From the NCBI GenBank assembly GCA_013204985.1, contig JABMLG010000006.1:1-64000 (forward strand): DNA of 64,000 bases, given 5' to 3'. The notes under the pieces were generated by a model. It was not told the origin of the DNA and made no database searches. It was given only the letters and a program-made list of their open reading frames with translations. Shown here one piece after another: positions 25,936 through 34,751 of the stretch. Numbering within the stretch: the first letter of the stretch is position 1; every line of letters starts with the position of its first letter. Made by a program: the position numbers and the translations under genes. The DNA comes from Microbacteriaceae bacterium VKM Ac-2855 (GTDB taxonomy: Bacteria > Actinomycetota > Actinomycetes > Actinomycetales > Microbacteriaceae).

Positions 25936-26679
25936 TCACCCGTTGTAGAACCGCGCGAGGAACTGCGCCGTGCGCGCCTCTCGCGGAGCGCCGAAGAGCT
26001 GGGCGGGCGGCCCCTGCTCGGCCACGACTCCCTGATCGAGGAACACGACGCGGTCGGCGACGTCGCGGGCGAACGCCATCTCGTGCGTGGCCATCACGAT
26101 CGTGGTACCCGCGTCGCCGAGGGCCCTCACCAGATCGAGCACTTCCGCGACGAGCTCTGGATCGAGCGCCGAGGTGATCTCGTCGAGCAGCAGTAGTTCG
26201 GGCTCGGTGGCGAGGGCGCGCACGATCGCGACGCGCTGCTGCTGACCGCCACTGAGGCGGTCGGGGTAGGCGGTCGCCTTGTCGCCGAGCCCCACCTGCT
26301 CGAGCAGCTCCCGGCCGCGCGCTTCGGCCGCAGCCCGGGGGATGCGGTGCACCTTCCGCGCGGCGAGAGTCACGTTGTCGAGAACGCTGAGGTGCGGGAA
26401 GAGATTGAAATGCTGGAACACCACGCCGATCCGAGCGCGCACCGCGTCCACGTCGGTGCGGGGGTCGGAGATGTCGACGCCGCGCAGCTCGATCCGGCCG
26501 TCGTCGATCCGCTCGAGCAGGTTGATGGTGCGCAGCAGAGTCGATTTCCCCGAGCCGGAGGCCCCGATCAGCGCGATCACCTCGTGGCTCGCCACCTCCA
26601 GGTCGATGCCGCGCAGCACCTCGGCGGCACCGAACGACTTGCGGATGCCGCGCAGGCTCAGCACGGCGTCGCCGGTCAT
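25936..26679 (-). CDS. polar amino-acid ABC transporter, ATP-binding subunit
   Basis: A 247-residue ATPase of the GlnQ/HisP group. Walker A is GASGSGKST, the signature is LSGGQQQR, and Walker B LLLLDEITSALDPE has the Ile typical of amino-acid importers; the H-loop is MATHEMAFA. The ATG interlocks with the permease stop (ATGA). Its stop lies four bases from the convergent flavin reductase stop, with no visible terminator between them. Confidence 0.93.
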   Translation of the reverse strand: MTGDAVLSLRGIRKSFGAAEVLRGIDLEVASHEVIALIGASGSGKSTLLRTINLLERIDDGRIELRGVDISDPRTDVDAVRARIGVVFQHFNLFPHLSVLDNVTLAARKVHRIPRAAAEARGRELLEQVGLGDKATAYPDRLSGGQQQRVAIVRALATEPELLLLDEITSALDPELVAEVLDLVRALGDAGTTIVMATHEMAFARDVADRVVFLDQGVVAEQGPPAQLFGAPREARTAQFLARFYNG

Positions 26680-27530
26680 ACGACGGCCCCGATCTGCTCG
26701 CGGCTGCGCACGCGTGCCGAGTACCAATCGGTCAGCCGGATCATCGGCAGCGCGAGCACCACGAACAGCAGCCCGGCGAGCACGTAGGGTGTGAAGTTCG
26801 CGGCCGAGGCGGTCTCGATCTGCGCGCCCCGGACGGCGTCGACGGCGCCGAGCACCGAGATCAGACCGACGTCCTTCTGCATCGCGACGAAATCGTTCAT
26901 CAGGGCCGGTGTGACCTTGCGCACCGCCTGCGGCAGGATCACGATCTGCAGCGTCCGGGCGTGACTCAGGCCGAGCGACCGCGCGGCGAGCCGCTGCGAG
27001 GGGTGCACGGCCTCGATCCCGGCCCGGAACACCTCGGAGACATAGGCCGAGTAGGTCAGGATGAGCGCGATGGTGCCCCAGAATTCGGCGGGCAGCCGCG
27101 GGAAGAAGCCCAGCCCGGGCAGTCCGAAGCCCACGAGGTAGAGCACGATGATCAACGGCATGCCGCGGAAGAGATCCGTGTAGCCCGCGGCGAGGGCGCG
27201 CAGCGGGAAGAAGACCGGCCCGCGCAGGGTACGCGCGGCGGCGATCAGCAGGCTGAACACCAGAACGCCGACCGCGGCGACGAGCAGCACGCGGATGTTC
27301 AGCAGCAGACCCTCGAAGACGCGCGGCCACGCATCCGCCGCCACACTGGGATCGAAGAACGACTGCTGCACGCGGGCCCAGCCCGGAGTGTTGATCAGCG
27401 CGAACCAGCAGACGAGGGCGAACACGATGGTGCTGACGGCGCTGATCGCGACGGACCGCGCCGTCTGCCGACGGCGGAACCGGCGCCGGTCGAGCTCGAG
27501 TTCGCTGACCGCGGGCGACTGGTCGGGCAC
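26676..27530 (-). CDS. polar amino-acid ABC transporter, permease subunit
   Basis: A 284-residue HisM/GlnP-type permease. A first helix (about 27-47) is followed by the five-helix permease core, with the EAA loop EAVHPSQRLAARSLGLSHAR and the preceding YVSEVFRAGIEAV. The FRGMPLIIVLYLVGF segment is typical of His/Glu/opine permeases. The GTG start is three bases after the binding-protein stop. It would form a homodimer, because only one permease is present. Confidence 0.92.
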   Translation of the reverse strand: MPDQSPAVSELELDRRRFRRRQTARSVAISAVSTIVFALVCWFALINTPGWARVQQSFFDPSVAADAWPRVFEGLLLNIRVLLVAAVGVLVFSLLIAAARTLRGPVFFPLRALAAGYTDLFRGMPLIIVLYLVGFGLPGLGFFPRLPAEFWGTIALILTYSAYVSEVFRAGIEAVHPSQRLAARSLGLSHARTLQIVILPQAVRKVTPALMNDFVAMQKDVGLISVLGAVDAVRGAQIETASAANFTPYVLAGLLFVVLALPMIRLTDWYSARVRSREQIGAVV

Positions 27531-27533
27531 CGG

Positions 27534-28373
27534 TCAGGGCAGGATCGGCGCGCCGGCGTCGGTGAGCCAGGTCTGCTCGAGCCCGGCGAGCGTACCGTCG
27601 GCACGCAGCGCGTCGACGGCGGCGGTGACCTTCTCGGTCAGCGGGCTGTCCTTATCGAGAACGAGACCGAACTCGTCGCCGCCGGCAGCGGCATCCGCCG
27701 GCAGCTGACCGAGGATCACGCCGCCGTCGAGCTCGGCGGAGGTGAGGTAGAACGCTGTCGGCAGGTCGACGACGAGCGCGTCGATCTGTCCGTTCTGCAG
27801 GGCGAGCTTGGCGTCGTCGTTGGAGTTGAAGGCCTGGGCGCCCGCCGCCGGGGCGATGACGTCCTCGATCGCGGTGAAGCTCGTGGTGCCGGTGGCGGCA
27901 CCGACCAGCAGATCCTTGAGATCCGCGATCGAGGTGGCCGACGCGGCCTTCGACGCCTCGGTGGTGATCACGGCCTGGGTCGTCTCGTAGTAGGGCGAGG
28001 AGAAGTCGACGTTCTTCTCGCGATCCGCGGTGATCGAGTACTGCTGGATGTTGATGTCGAAGTTCTTCGCGCCGGGAGCGATCGCTTCGTCGAATGTCGT
28101 GCGGACCCAGACCACGTCCTCTTTCGCGAAGCCGAGCTGCTCGGCAACGGCGTAGGCGACGGCCGACTCGAATCCGTCGCCGGACTCCGGGGCGTCATCG
28201 ATCACCCACGGCGCGTAGGCCGGCTCGCTCGTGCCCACCGTGAATTTTCCTTCGGTGAGGTAGCCGTCGGCGGAACCGCTCGAGGAATCGGAGCCGCCGG
28301 AGCAGGCGGTGAGCGCGAGCGTCGCGGCGACGGCGACCACGAGGGTCGCGCGCAGACGGGGGAATCGTGACAT
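27534..28373 (-). CDS. polar amino-acid ABC transporter, substrate-binding lipoprotein
   Basis: A 279-residue SBP family 3 lipoprotein. The lipobox ends at Cys24 (LTACSGG), a Ser/Gly linker follows, and the family motifs are visible: GYLTEGKFTVGTSEPAYAP, SITADREKNVDFSSPYYETT, and GAATGTTSFTAIEDV. The substrate is probably a polar or charged amino acid. It is the first gene of a three-gene operon (binding protein, permease, ATPase). Confidence 0.92.
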   Translation of the reverse strand: MSRFPRLRATLVVAVAATLALTACSGGSDSSSGSADGYLTEGKFTVGTSEPAYAPWVIDDAPESGDGFESAVAYAVAEQLGFAKEDVVWVRTTFDEAIAPGAKNFDINIQQYSITADREKNVDFSSPYYETTQAVITTEASKAASATSIADLKDLLVGAATGTTSFTAIEDVIAPAAGAQAFNSNDDAKLALQNGQIDALVVDLPTAFYLTSAELDGGVILGQLPADAAAGGDEFGLVLDKDSPLTEKVTAAVDALRADGTLAGLEQTWLTDAGAPILP

Positions 28374-28528
28374 GGCGTGGCCTTCCGGGCATCCGGTGGG
28401 GGAGGGACGTCTCCAGTGTGGCGCATTCCGAATAAGTGTCGGATGAACGTGTCGAAGGATTTCAGGCGCGCGGGCGCAGGACGGGTGCCCGTGCACGAGT
28501 CTGCCAGCCGGACGCTCGGCTGCGCCCC

Positions 28529-28540
28529 TATGATGACGCC
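28529..28540 (+). promoter_or_regulatory. -10 element of a leaderless start (glycosyltransferase)
   Basis: TATGAT (28529-28534), a near-consensus -10, then GACGCC, then GTG at 28541. This decided the start; the open frame continues upstream to 28436. Confidence 0.55.
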
Positions 28541-29824
28541 GTGCCGACTCCGACCCTGCGTTCCCGCATCGCGCCGTGGTGGCGCGAGCATCACCGTTCG
28601 GCCGCCTGGCTCTGGGGCGCCTTCGCCGCGGTGCACCTCCTGCTCTGCCTGCTCAGCCTCTACGCTCCCGGGTTGCCCATGGGGGATGTCTCCATCGTCT
28701 ACAAGGAGTGGGTGCGCCAGGCCGTCGCCGGCGAGGGCGTGGTCGGGATCGACAGCACCTGGGTGTATCCGATCGTCGCGTTCCTGCCGATGGCAGCGGC
28801 GTGGATGTTCGGCCCGGATCTGTACGACGTCACCTGGTTGGGCCTGGTCGTGGCGGCCGATGCGGTGGCGTTCGGGCTGCTGATCGGCTGGAACGCGGGC
28901 AAGCGCGCCACCGCGGCGTGGTGGTGGCTCGCTTTCTTGTTCCTGCTCGGCCCGATCGCGGTCGGCCGCATCGACGCGTTCACGATGCCGTTGGCGATCA
29001 TCGGACTCGTGTGGGCCTCGCGGCGTCCCGCGGTCGCCGCGGTGCTGCTCACGATCGGCACGTGGATCAAGGTGTGGCCGGCGGCGCTTCTCGGTGCCGC
29101 GATCATCGCGCTACGCGCCCGCTGGCGGATGCTCCAGGTCGCGCTCGCCAGCTCCGCCGCGATCATCGCGATCGCCCTCGTGCTGGGTAGCGGCACCCGT
29201 ATCTTCAGCTTCTTCTCCGACCAGACCACGCGCGGCCTGCAGGTCGAGTCGTCGATCAGCACGATCTGGGTGTGGCTCTCGGCGTTCGGAGTGCCCGACA
29301 CCTACGTGTTCTACAACGAGCCGCTGAACACCTTCGAGGTGCACGGATTCGGCACGGATCTCGCAGCTGCATTGATGAATCCGCTGCTGGGTCTGTCGGT
29401 GCTGGCGATCGTGCTGCTGGGCATCCGCGCGATGCGCGCCGGGGCGGATGCGGGTCGGTTGCTGCCGGTGCTCGCACTGGCGTTCACAATCGCGCTGATC
29501 GCGTTCAACAAGGTGCTCTCGCCGCAGTACATCGTCTGGCTCGCGGCGCCGGTGGTGGCCGGCATCGTCGTGGCCGGGCGGCAGTTCAGCACGCCCGCGA
29601 AGCTCTCGCTCTGGATCGCGGCGCTGACGCAGTTGATCTACCCGTACCTGTACATCCTGCTCCTCTCGGTCAATCCGCTGATGGTCACCGTGCTGACCGC
29701 GCGCAACGTGCTGCTCTTCGTCGCGCTCGGCTGGCTCGTGCGAGAGCTGGCGCGAATGGCTGGTGCCCCGGTGCTCGTGCGGCCAGGAGCGTCGAAGCAC
29801 GCACCGATCTCGGCCGGTCCGTGA
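28541..29824 (+). CDS. polytopic membrane protein, GT87-like glycosyltransferase family (DUF2029)
   Basis: A 427-residue protein with roughly ten or eleven membrane helices. The early loop GLPMGDVSIVYKEWVRQAV contains an Asp-rich region as in GT-C mannosyltransferases, and LGPIAVGRIDAFTMPLAIIG and NKVLSPQYIVWLAAPVV (late loop) match actinobacterial GT87/DUF2029 proteins such as PimE or the alpha-1,2-mannosyltransferases. The likely donor is a polyprenyl-phosphate sugar used outside the membrane for cell-envelope glycans. The acceptor cannot be inferred. Confidence 0.75.
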   Translation: MPTPTLRSRIAPWWREHHRSAAWLWGAFAAVHLLLCLLSLYAPGLPMGDVSIVYKEWVRQAVAGEGVVGIDSTWVYPIVAFLPMAAAWMFGPDLYDVTWLGLVVAADAVAFGLLIGWNAGKRATAAWWWLAFLFLLGPIAVGRIDAFTMPLAIIGLVWASRRPAVAAVLLTIGTWIKVWPAALLGAAIIALRARWRMLQVALASSAAIIAIALVLGSGTRIFSFFSDQTTRGLQVESSISTIWVWLSAFGVPDTYVFYNEPLNTFEVHGFGTDLAAALMNPLLGLSVLAIVLLGIRAMRAGADAGRLLPVLALAFTIALIAFNKVLSPQYIVWLAAPVVAGIVVAGRQFSTPAKLSLWIAALTQLIYPYLYILLLSVNPLMVTVLTARNVLLFVALGWLVRELARMAGAPVLVRPGASKHAPISAGP

Positions 29825-29895
29825 TCGTGGGAGCTCGCGACCCGCACGCCTAAGCTCGACGGGAGGCGGAGCGGATCCGCCCGGAGGAGGTCCTC

Positions 29896-30201
29896 ATGCT
29901 GGTCGCGTTCTCGGTCGCCCCGTCGGGCGGCGGCAATCCGGATGCATCGGTGCACGACGCGGTCGCCGCCGCGGTGAAGATCGTGCGCGAGTCCGGTCTG
30001 CCGAACCGCACGAGCTCCATGTTCACCGAGATCGAGGGAACGTGGGACGAGGTGTTCGACGTCGTGCGACGTGCAACGGAAGCCGTCGGAGCCTTCGGTC
30101 CGCGCGTTTCGCTGGTGTTGAAGGCCGACATCCGTCCCGGTCACACGGGCGAGATCGACGGCAAGATCGAACGGCTCGAAAAGGCGATCGACGGGCTCTG
30201 A
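29896..30201 (+). CDS. thiamine-binding protein, MTH1187/YkoF-like family
   Basis: A 101-residue protein of the MTH1187 (DUF77) family, now called thiamine-binding. The ferredoxin-like fold blocks MLVAFSVAPSGGG, SMFTEIEGTWDEVFDVVRRA and VSLVLKADIRPG are typical. Some members bind thiamine or related ligands; in others the role is unknown. GGAGGAGG gives a strong ribosome binding site. No TPP riboswitch is visible in the 70-base upstream region, so thiamine control is not shown. Confidence 0.85.
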   Translation: MLVAFSVAPSGGGNPDASVHDAVAAAVKIVRESGLPNRTSSMFTEIEGTWDEVFDVVRRATEAVGAFGPRVSLVLKADIRPGHTGEIDGKIERLEKAIDGL

Positions 30202-30245
30202 CCGGGGCCGCGGTCGAATCGTTTCGATCGGCGGCGATGGGCCAC

Positions 30246-30258
30246 TACTGTGGTGCAC
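30246..30258 (+). promoter_or_regulatory. -10 element of a leaderless start (MFS)
   Basis: TACTGT (30246-30251), then 7 nt GGTGCAC, then ATG at 30259. Upstream GTGs at 30250 and 30253 overlap or abut the -10 and are less likely starts. Confidence 0.5.
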
Positions 30259-31545
30259 ATGGCCCCCGCATCCCCCGGGTCGACGAAGCTGTCGCCGACC
30301 CGTACTCGTCTTGCCCTTTTCGCCCTCGCGATGGGTGGTTTCGCCATCGGTTCGACCGAGTTCGTCGCGATGGGGCTGCTGCCCAACCTTGCGGCCGACC
30401 TCTTGCCCGGCGTGTACGCCACGGATCCGGAGCTGGCGAACTCGCAGGCCGGAATGCTCATCTCGGCGTACGCACTGGGTGTCGTCGTGGGTGCTCCGAC
30501 CATCGCCGCCGCCGCTGCCCGGTGGCCGCGCAAGCGACTGCTGATGAGCCTGCTCATCGCGTTCACCCTCGGTACCGTCGCCTCGGCACTGCTGCCGACG
30601 TTCGAGCTGGTTCTCGCCGCCCGGTTCGTCGCGGCACTGCCGCACGGCGCCTACTTCGGCATCGCCTCGCTCGTCGCGGCGGAGCTGATGGGGCCGGGCA
30701 AGCGTGGCCAGGGTGTCGCCTTCGTGCTCAGCGGGCTCACAATCGCGAACGTCATCGGCGTTCCGGCGATCACCTTCATCGGTCAGAATGCAGGCTGGCG
30801 ACTCGCGTATCTCGTGGTCGCGCTGATCTTCGCGGCGACCTTCGTCGCCACGTGGCTTCTCGTGCCGTTCCAGGCGGGGGACCGGAACGCGACGATGAAG
30901 AACGAGCTCAAAGCGTTCGGCAAGCTGCAGGTGTGGATGACGCTGGCCGTCGGAGCGGTCGGTTTCGGCGGACTCTTCGCGATGTTCAGCTACGTCTCGC
31001 CGCTGGTGACCGAGGTGGCCGGGCTCCCCGAGGGGGCCGTGCCGTGGATCCTCGTCGTGATGGGTATCGGAATGACGGTCGGCAATCTGATCGGTGGACG
31101 CGCGGCCGACGGCAACGTCAGCCGCGCCATGCTGATCATGTTCGTCTGCGTCGCGTTGTCTCTGACGGGCCTTGCTCTGACCGCGTCGACCGTGGTCGGA
31201 GTGGTGGCGTTCACCTTCCTCGCCGCGGCTTCCTCCTCGGCCGCCGGGCCCGCGATCCAGACCCGTCTGATGGATGTGGCGAAGGACAGCCAGACCATCG
31301 CCGCCGCGCTGAACCACTCCGCGCTGAACATCGGCAACTCCGCCGGTGCCTTCTTCGGCGGCCTCGTCATCGCCGCCGGCCTGGGCTACATCTCGCCGAT
31401 CTGGGTCGGCATCGCGCTGACGCTGGCCGGGCTCGTGCTCGCGGTCATCAGCATCTCGATCGATCGGATCCGCGGTACGGTCTACCCCCGGCACACCGAA
31501 GAGGTCCACCCGGGCACCGGAGCCATCCCGATCAACGCGATCTGA
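30259..31545 (+). CDS. MFS drug or sugar efflux transporter, AraJ/DHA1-like
   Basis: A 428-residue 12-helix transporter. FAIGSTEFVAMGLLP is the helix-1 motif of the AraJ/NepI/YdhP efflux group, and ISAYALGVVVGAPTIAAAAAR fits motif A. A central loop near residue 210 (FQAGDRNATMKNELKAFGK) divides the halves. The group exports arabinose, purine ribosides or antibiotics; the substrate here is unknown. The polytopic C-terminus ends with a short charged tail. A terminator hairpin is shared with the response regulator convergent from the right. Confidence 0.9.
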   Translation: MAPASPGSTKLSPTRTRLALFALAMGGFAIGSTEFVAMGLLPNLAADLLPGVYATDPELANSQAGMLISAYALGVVVGAPTIAAAAARWPRKRLLMSLLIAFTLGTVASALLPTFELVLAARFVAALPHGAYFGIASLVAAELMGPGKRGQGVAFVLSGLTIANVIGVPAITFIGQNAGWRLAYLVVALIFAATFVATWLLVPFQAGDRNATMKNELKAFGKLQVWMTLAVGAVGFGGLFAMFSYVSPLVTEVAGLPEGAVPWILVVMGIGMTVGNLIGGRAADGNVSRAMLIMFVCVALSLTGLALTASTVVGVVAFTFLAAASSSAAGPAIQTRLMDVAKDSQTIAAALNHSALNIGNSAGAFFGGLVIAAGLGYISPIWVGIALTLAGLVLAVISISIDRIRGTVYPRHTEEVHPGTGAIPINAI

Positions 31546-31574
31546 GGCGCGGGCGGGTGCCGCGAAGCGATGAA

Positions 31575-31598
31575 GAGCCGAGCCTGACGGCTCGGCTC
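31575..31598. terminator. perfect 10-bp hairpin between convergent genes
   Basis: GAGCCGAGCC (31575-31584), loop TGAC, GGCTCGGCTC (31589-31598). It reaches into the stop codon of the response regulator (31597-31599), so termination coincides with the end of translation on the minus strand. Confidence 0.75.
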
Positions 31599-32253
31599 AG
31601 TCGGTTTCGATCAGGATGCCGTCGTGGATGGCGCGCTTGCGCAGGGCGACCTTGGTGCCGACGTCGATGCCGACGACGCGGTACTTCTCGCGGATGCGCT
31701 TGAGGTACGACTTGGCCGTTTCCTCCGAGATGCCGAGTTCGAAGGCGACCGACTTGACAGGCTCGCCGCCGCCGTAGAGGGCCATGACGCGGCGTTCCTG
31801 TGCGCTGAGCTTGGGCGCGCCGTCGTTGTCTCCGGTCGAGAGGGCCATGTCCAGCTCGTGCGAGATGTAGGAGTGGCCGTCCTTCGCCGCGCGGATCGCC
31901 TCGACGATCATCTCCGCATCCTCGGTCTTCACCAGGTAGCCGAGGGCGCCGGAGGCGAGGGCCTCGCGGACGACGGCGGGCTCGGAGTAGGTGCTCATCA
32001 GCACGGTCTTCACGCCGGTTGTCTTCAGGGTGGACAGCTTCACCGAAATCGGGATGTTGTCTTTCAAGTCGAGGTCGAGCAGGACGACGTCGACGGGGAA
32101 CTCGGGGTGCGTGAGAAGCTCGGGCCACGATGCGACGGCGGCGACGAGCTGGATGTCGGCGGCGGCTCCGCGGATCCACTCGGACAGCGCTCCGAGCAGC
32201 ATCTTGTGGTCGTCGACGATCGCGAGGGTGATCTTCGGGTCGGTGTTCGTCAT
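31597..32253 (-). CDS. NarL/LuxR-family response regulator
   Basis: A 218-residue regulator. The receiver domain (about 8-125) contains the acidic DD pair (AIVDDHKMLL), the phospho-acceptor Asp60 in VVLLDLDL, the Thr/Ser region (VLMSTYSE) and Lys (LVKTEDAE). The LuxR-type HTH follows at about 148-210 (LSAQERRVMALYGGGEPVKS, then VAFELGISEETAKSYLKRIR). It is the partner of the upstream histidine kinase genes, 52 bases away on the same strand. Target genes unknown. Confidence 0.9.
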   Translation of the reverse strand: MTNTDPKITLAIVDDHKMLLGALSEWIRGAAADIQLVAAVASWPELLTHPEFPVDVVLLDLDLKDNIPISVKLSTLKTTGVKTVLMSTYSEPAVVREALASGALGYLVKTEDAEMIVEAIRAAKDGHSYISHELDMALSTGDNDGAPKLSAQERRVMALYGGGEPVKSVAFELGISEETAKSYLKRIREKYRVVGIDVGTKVALRKRAIHDGILIETD

Positions 32254-32305
32254 TTCTGCGGGGTGCCCTTCGTCGTGGCGGGAGGACCGAGCGTCCGGTT
32301 TTCGG

Positions 32306-33511
32306 TCACCGATCGGCCGGGTTATCGACAATGCATTCGATCTCGACATGGACGGTTCCCTCTCGGGATGATTCCACGTAATGTCCGACCTGGTCGATAG
32401 CTTCCCACGCCGTGGGATCGATTCGGCGCCGGGGCACGCCTGTGGTCGAGATCGTGATCGGCAGTTGCAGCTTCCGCAGCGGCGCTTTCGTCGGTCCGGA
32501 CGCGGTGCGACCGATCTCGAGATGCAGCGACACGCTGGGGCTGGAGGACTCGTCGAGGAAGAGCCAGATCGCCGAGAGCAGCCCGTCGCGCTGCTGCTGA
32601 TCGAGCAGTCCGGCATCGCCCTGCGGATCGTTGACGGTGACGAGGGGCCCGAGGAATTCGGATTCGGCGACCGCGTGGTGCAGCCAGGTTTCGCGACGTC
32701 CCTCGATGAGGTGCAGCCTCAGCTGGGTGGCCAATGACGCCGCGTGGGCTGCACGCTGCGGATCGAGCGGGATCGCCAGAGTGCCATCGGCCACATCCGC
32801 GAGCAGCCGCTCCGCGGCGAGGTCGAGCCGCGCCAACTCCTCCGAAGCGAGCATGCCCACGGCGTACTGCGGACCGAGCGTGGTGCTCTGCACGAGAGCC
32901 CGATCGACTTCGAGCTGGACCATGCGCCGGAAGGAGCGGATGATCACGATCGCGATCACGGCGGCGGCGAGCGTGATCGTGACGGCCGCGGCGCGCAGGC
33001 CCAGGGTGTCGGCGACGCCGGGGCCCTGGCTCGCGAACAGACCCACCTGAGCGGCCAGGATCACGATGGTGGCGATCACGATCTCGCGGATCTCGCGATA
33101 GACGATCATCGAGACCTGGGCCACGGCCGCGCCGACCGTAACGGTCACCGTGGCGTGCGCGGTGGCGGGGCCGACCAGCGAGGCGATGTCGACCGTCGTG
33201 GCCAGTGCGATACCGACGAGGAAGACGATGTACACCGGCAGAGTGAGGCGACGTCCGGCGAGTCGGATCGCGACCATCGTCGCGACGACCACGCAGATCA
33301 GGATCAGCCAGGCCAGCGCCGTGAGCCAGGGGCGCGGGAACGACGACCAGAACAGGACGAAGTAGAGCAGCTCGTAGGCCATGATCGCGACCGCGACGCT
33401 GCTGAGTCCGCCGCCGAGGTAGTTGGTGCCCACGCTGTCCTGCTGCGATTGGGCGGTGAAGATGGTGCGCTGGGCTCGGCGGAACTCCTCGCGGCGCCGG
33501 CCGACGCTCAC
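32306..33511 (-). CDS. membrane protein with kinase-like C-terminal part, no visible H-box
   Basis: A 401-residue protein. Six or seven hydrophobic helices occupy about 35-205, followed by a cytoplasmic region with a dimerisation-like helix (LASEELARLDLAAERLLADV) and a C-terminal domain that may be a degenerate HATPase: where an ATPase N-box is expected it reads LLSAIWLFLDESS, and no G-box is seen. It overlaps the true histidine kinase by four bases (GTGA), so the products are made together and may form a heteromeric sensor. I can find no His phosphorylation site. Alternatively it is an unrelated membrane protein. Confidence 0.7.
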   Translation of the reverse strand: MSVGRRREEFRRAQRTIFTAQSQQDSVGTNYLGGGLSSVAVAIMAYELLYFVLFWSSFPRPWLTALAWLILICVVVATMVAIRLAGRRLTLPVYIVFLVGIALATTVDIASLVGPATAHATVTVTVGAAVAQVSMIVYREIREIVIATIVILAAQVGLFASQGPGVADTLGLRAAAVTITLAAAVIAIVIIRSFRRMVQLEVDRALVQSTTLGPQYAVGMLASEELARLDLAAERLLADVADGTLAIPLDPQRAAHAASLATQLRLHLIEGRRETWLHHAVAESEFLGPLVTVNDPQGDAGLLDQQQRDGLLSAIWLFLDESSSPSVSLHLEIGRTASGPTKAPLRKLQLPITISTTGVPRRRIDPTAWEAIDQVGHYVESSREGTVHVEIECIVDNPADR

Positions 33512-34665
33512 TTGGGTACCTCCAGTACGACGGTCGTGCCGGCTCCCGGAGAGGAGAACAGGCGCGCGTTGCCGCCGACATCCGCGAGCCGAGCGACGAC
33601 CGATTCCTTGAAACCGAGCTTGGCGGCGGGCACGGTCGCGATGTCGAAGCCGATGCCCGCATCCGTCACCATCGCGCGCACCGTCGTCTCGTCCTCCGTG
33701 ATCGTGACGTCGGCGGAATTCACGCCCGAGTGACGGCGCACGTTCTCGAGGCACTCGGAGAGCGCGAGCAGGAAGCTGTCGAGGACGGTGCCGCCCAGGA
33801 GGATCTGCCCCGAGCCGTGCCAGATCACGTCGAGTCCCATCCGCCCGAAGCGGCTCTTCACCGACTCGAGGGTGTGGCCGATCGGTGCGCTCTGCACGCT
33901 CGTGAGCTGATACGAACCGGAGGCCGTCGGAGTCGGTGCGGCACCCAGCCGGAGCTGACGCAACAGGCGGGCGTCGTCCTCGGCCTGTTGGCGCAGCGCG
34001 CTCGTGGATACGCCGACGCCGGAGTGCGCGAGCAGGGTGAGGGTGGCCAGAACGGTGTCGTGCAAGAGCCGGGCACCTTGGCGGCGCTGCGCCTCCGTCT
34101 CGCTCGCCTGCCGTTCGACGCGGTGAGCCTTGCCGATGCTCTCGATGCGGCGCATCACGCGGGGCACGCTGATGCTGATCCAGAGTCCGAGGAAGGACAG
34201 CGCGACCCAGGCGAGCACAGAGAGCAGCAGGAACGGGGCCGGCTCGCGCGCCGGCACCACCATCAGGGTCGCCGCCGCCGAGACCGCGGCGGCGACGGGC
34301 AGCACGGCCGCTCGAGCCCAGCTGGTCACCAGCATGACCGCGATGCACCCCGTGCCGGCATTGACCATGCTCAGGATGGCGAGGACCGAGAAGTCATCGA
34401 TCGGCCCGACGGACCAGCGGGTGCAGATCGAGAACACGATGCCCCCGACGACGCTGAGGACGATCCAGAGCGGCTTGCCCGAGCGGCCCAGCCAGAAGTG
34501 CACTCCGGCCAGGAGCAGAAGCACCAGAGCTGGCAGAAGAGCGGCCGCGAAGGGGAGCACCCCCGGTACGAAGAGGAAGACGAGCGCTGCGGCATCGGTG
34601 ACGAGGCCGACGCCCCGCGCGGCCTGGCGCAGCAGTCGGTCGCGCTCCTTGAGGATGCGGTTCAT
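33508..34665 (-). CDS. membrane sensor histidine kinase (NarL-partner type)
   Basis: A 385-residue kinase. Five or six hydrophobic segments (about 17-165) are followed by a DHp helix with H202 (ARLLHDTVLATLTLL) of the HisKA_3-like group, and a HATPase domain with N-box ALSECLENVRRHSG and G-box VTDAGIGFDIA, ending FSSPGAGTTVVLEVPK. Organisation matches LuxR-type two-component sensors of actinobacteria. It begins the operon and is followed by the kinase-like membrane protein and the response regulator. Stimulus unknown. Confidence 0.87.
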   Translation of the reverse strand: MNRILKERDRLLRQAARGVGLVTDAAALVFLFVPGVLPFAAALLPALVLLLLAGVHFWLGRSGKPLWIVLSVVGGIVFSICTRWSVGPIDDFSVLAILSMVNAGTGCIAVMLVTSWARAAVLPVAAAVSAAATLMVVPAREPAPFLLLSVLAWVALSFLGLWISISVPRVMRRIESIGKAHRVERQASETEAQRRQGARLLHDTVLATLTLLAHSGVGVSTSALRQQAEDDARLLRQLRLGAAPTPTASGSYQLTSVQSAPIGHTLESVKSRFGRMGLDVIWHGSGQILLGGTVLDSFLLALSECLENVRRHSGVNSADVTITEDETTVRAMVTDAGIGFDIATVPAAKLGFKESVVARLADVGGNARLFSSPGAGTTVVLEVPK

Positions 34666-34751
34666 TCGCTCGTCCGCACCCCGTCCGTCTGAATCTGCCC
34701 GTGCTGAATCTGCCCGTGTCGGCGAGCGGCGTGACGCTGCTCGCTCGGCTC

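Noticed and set aside
29825-29895. TPP riboswitch before the thiamine-binding protein
   Set aside because: The conserved CUGAGA and related TPP-box sequences are absent and the region is only 71 bases long.
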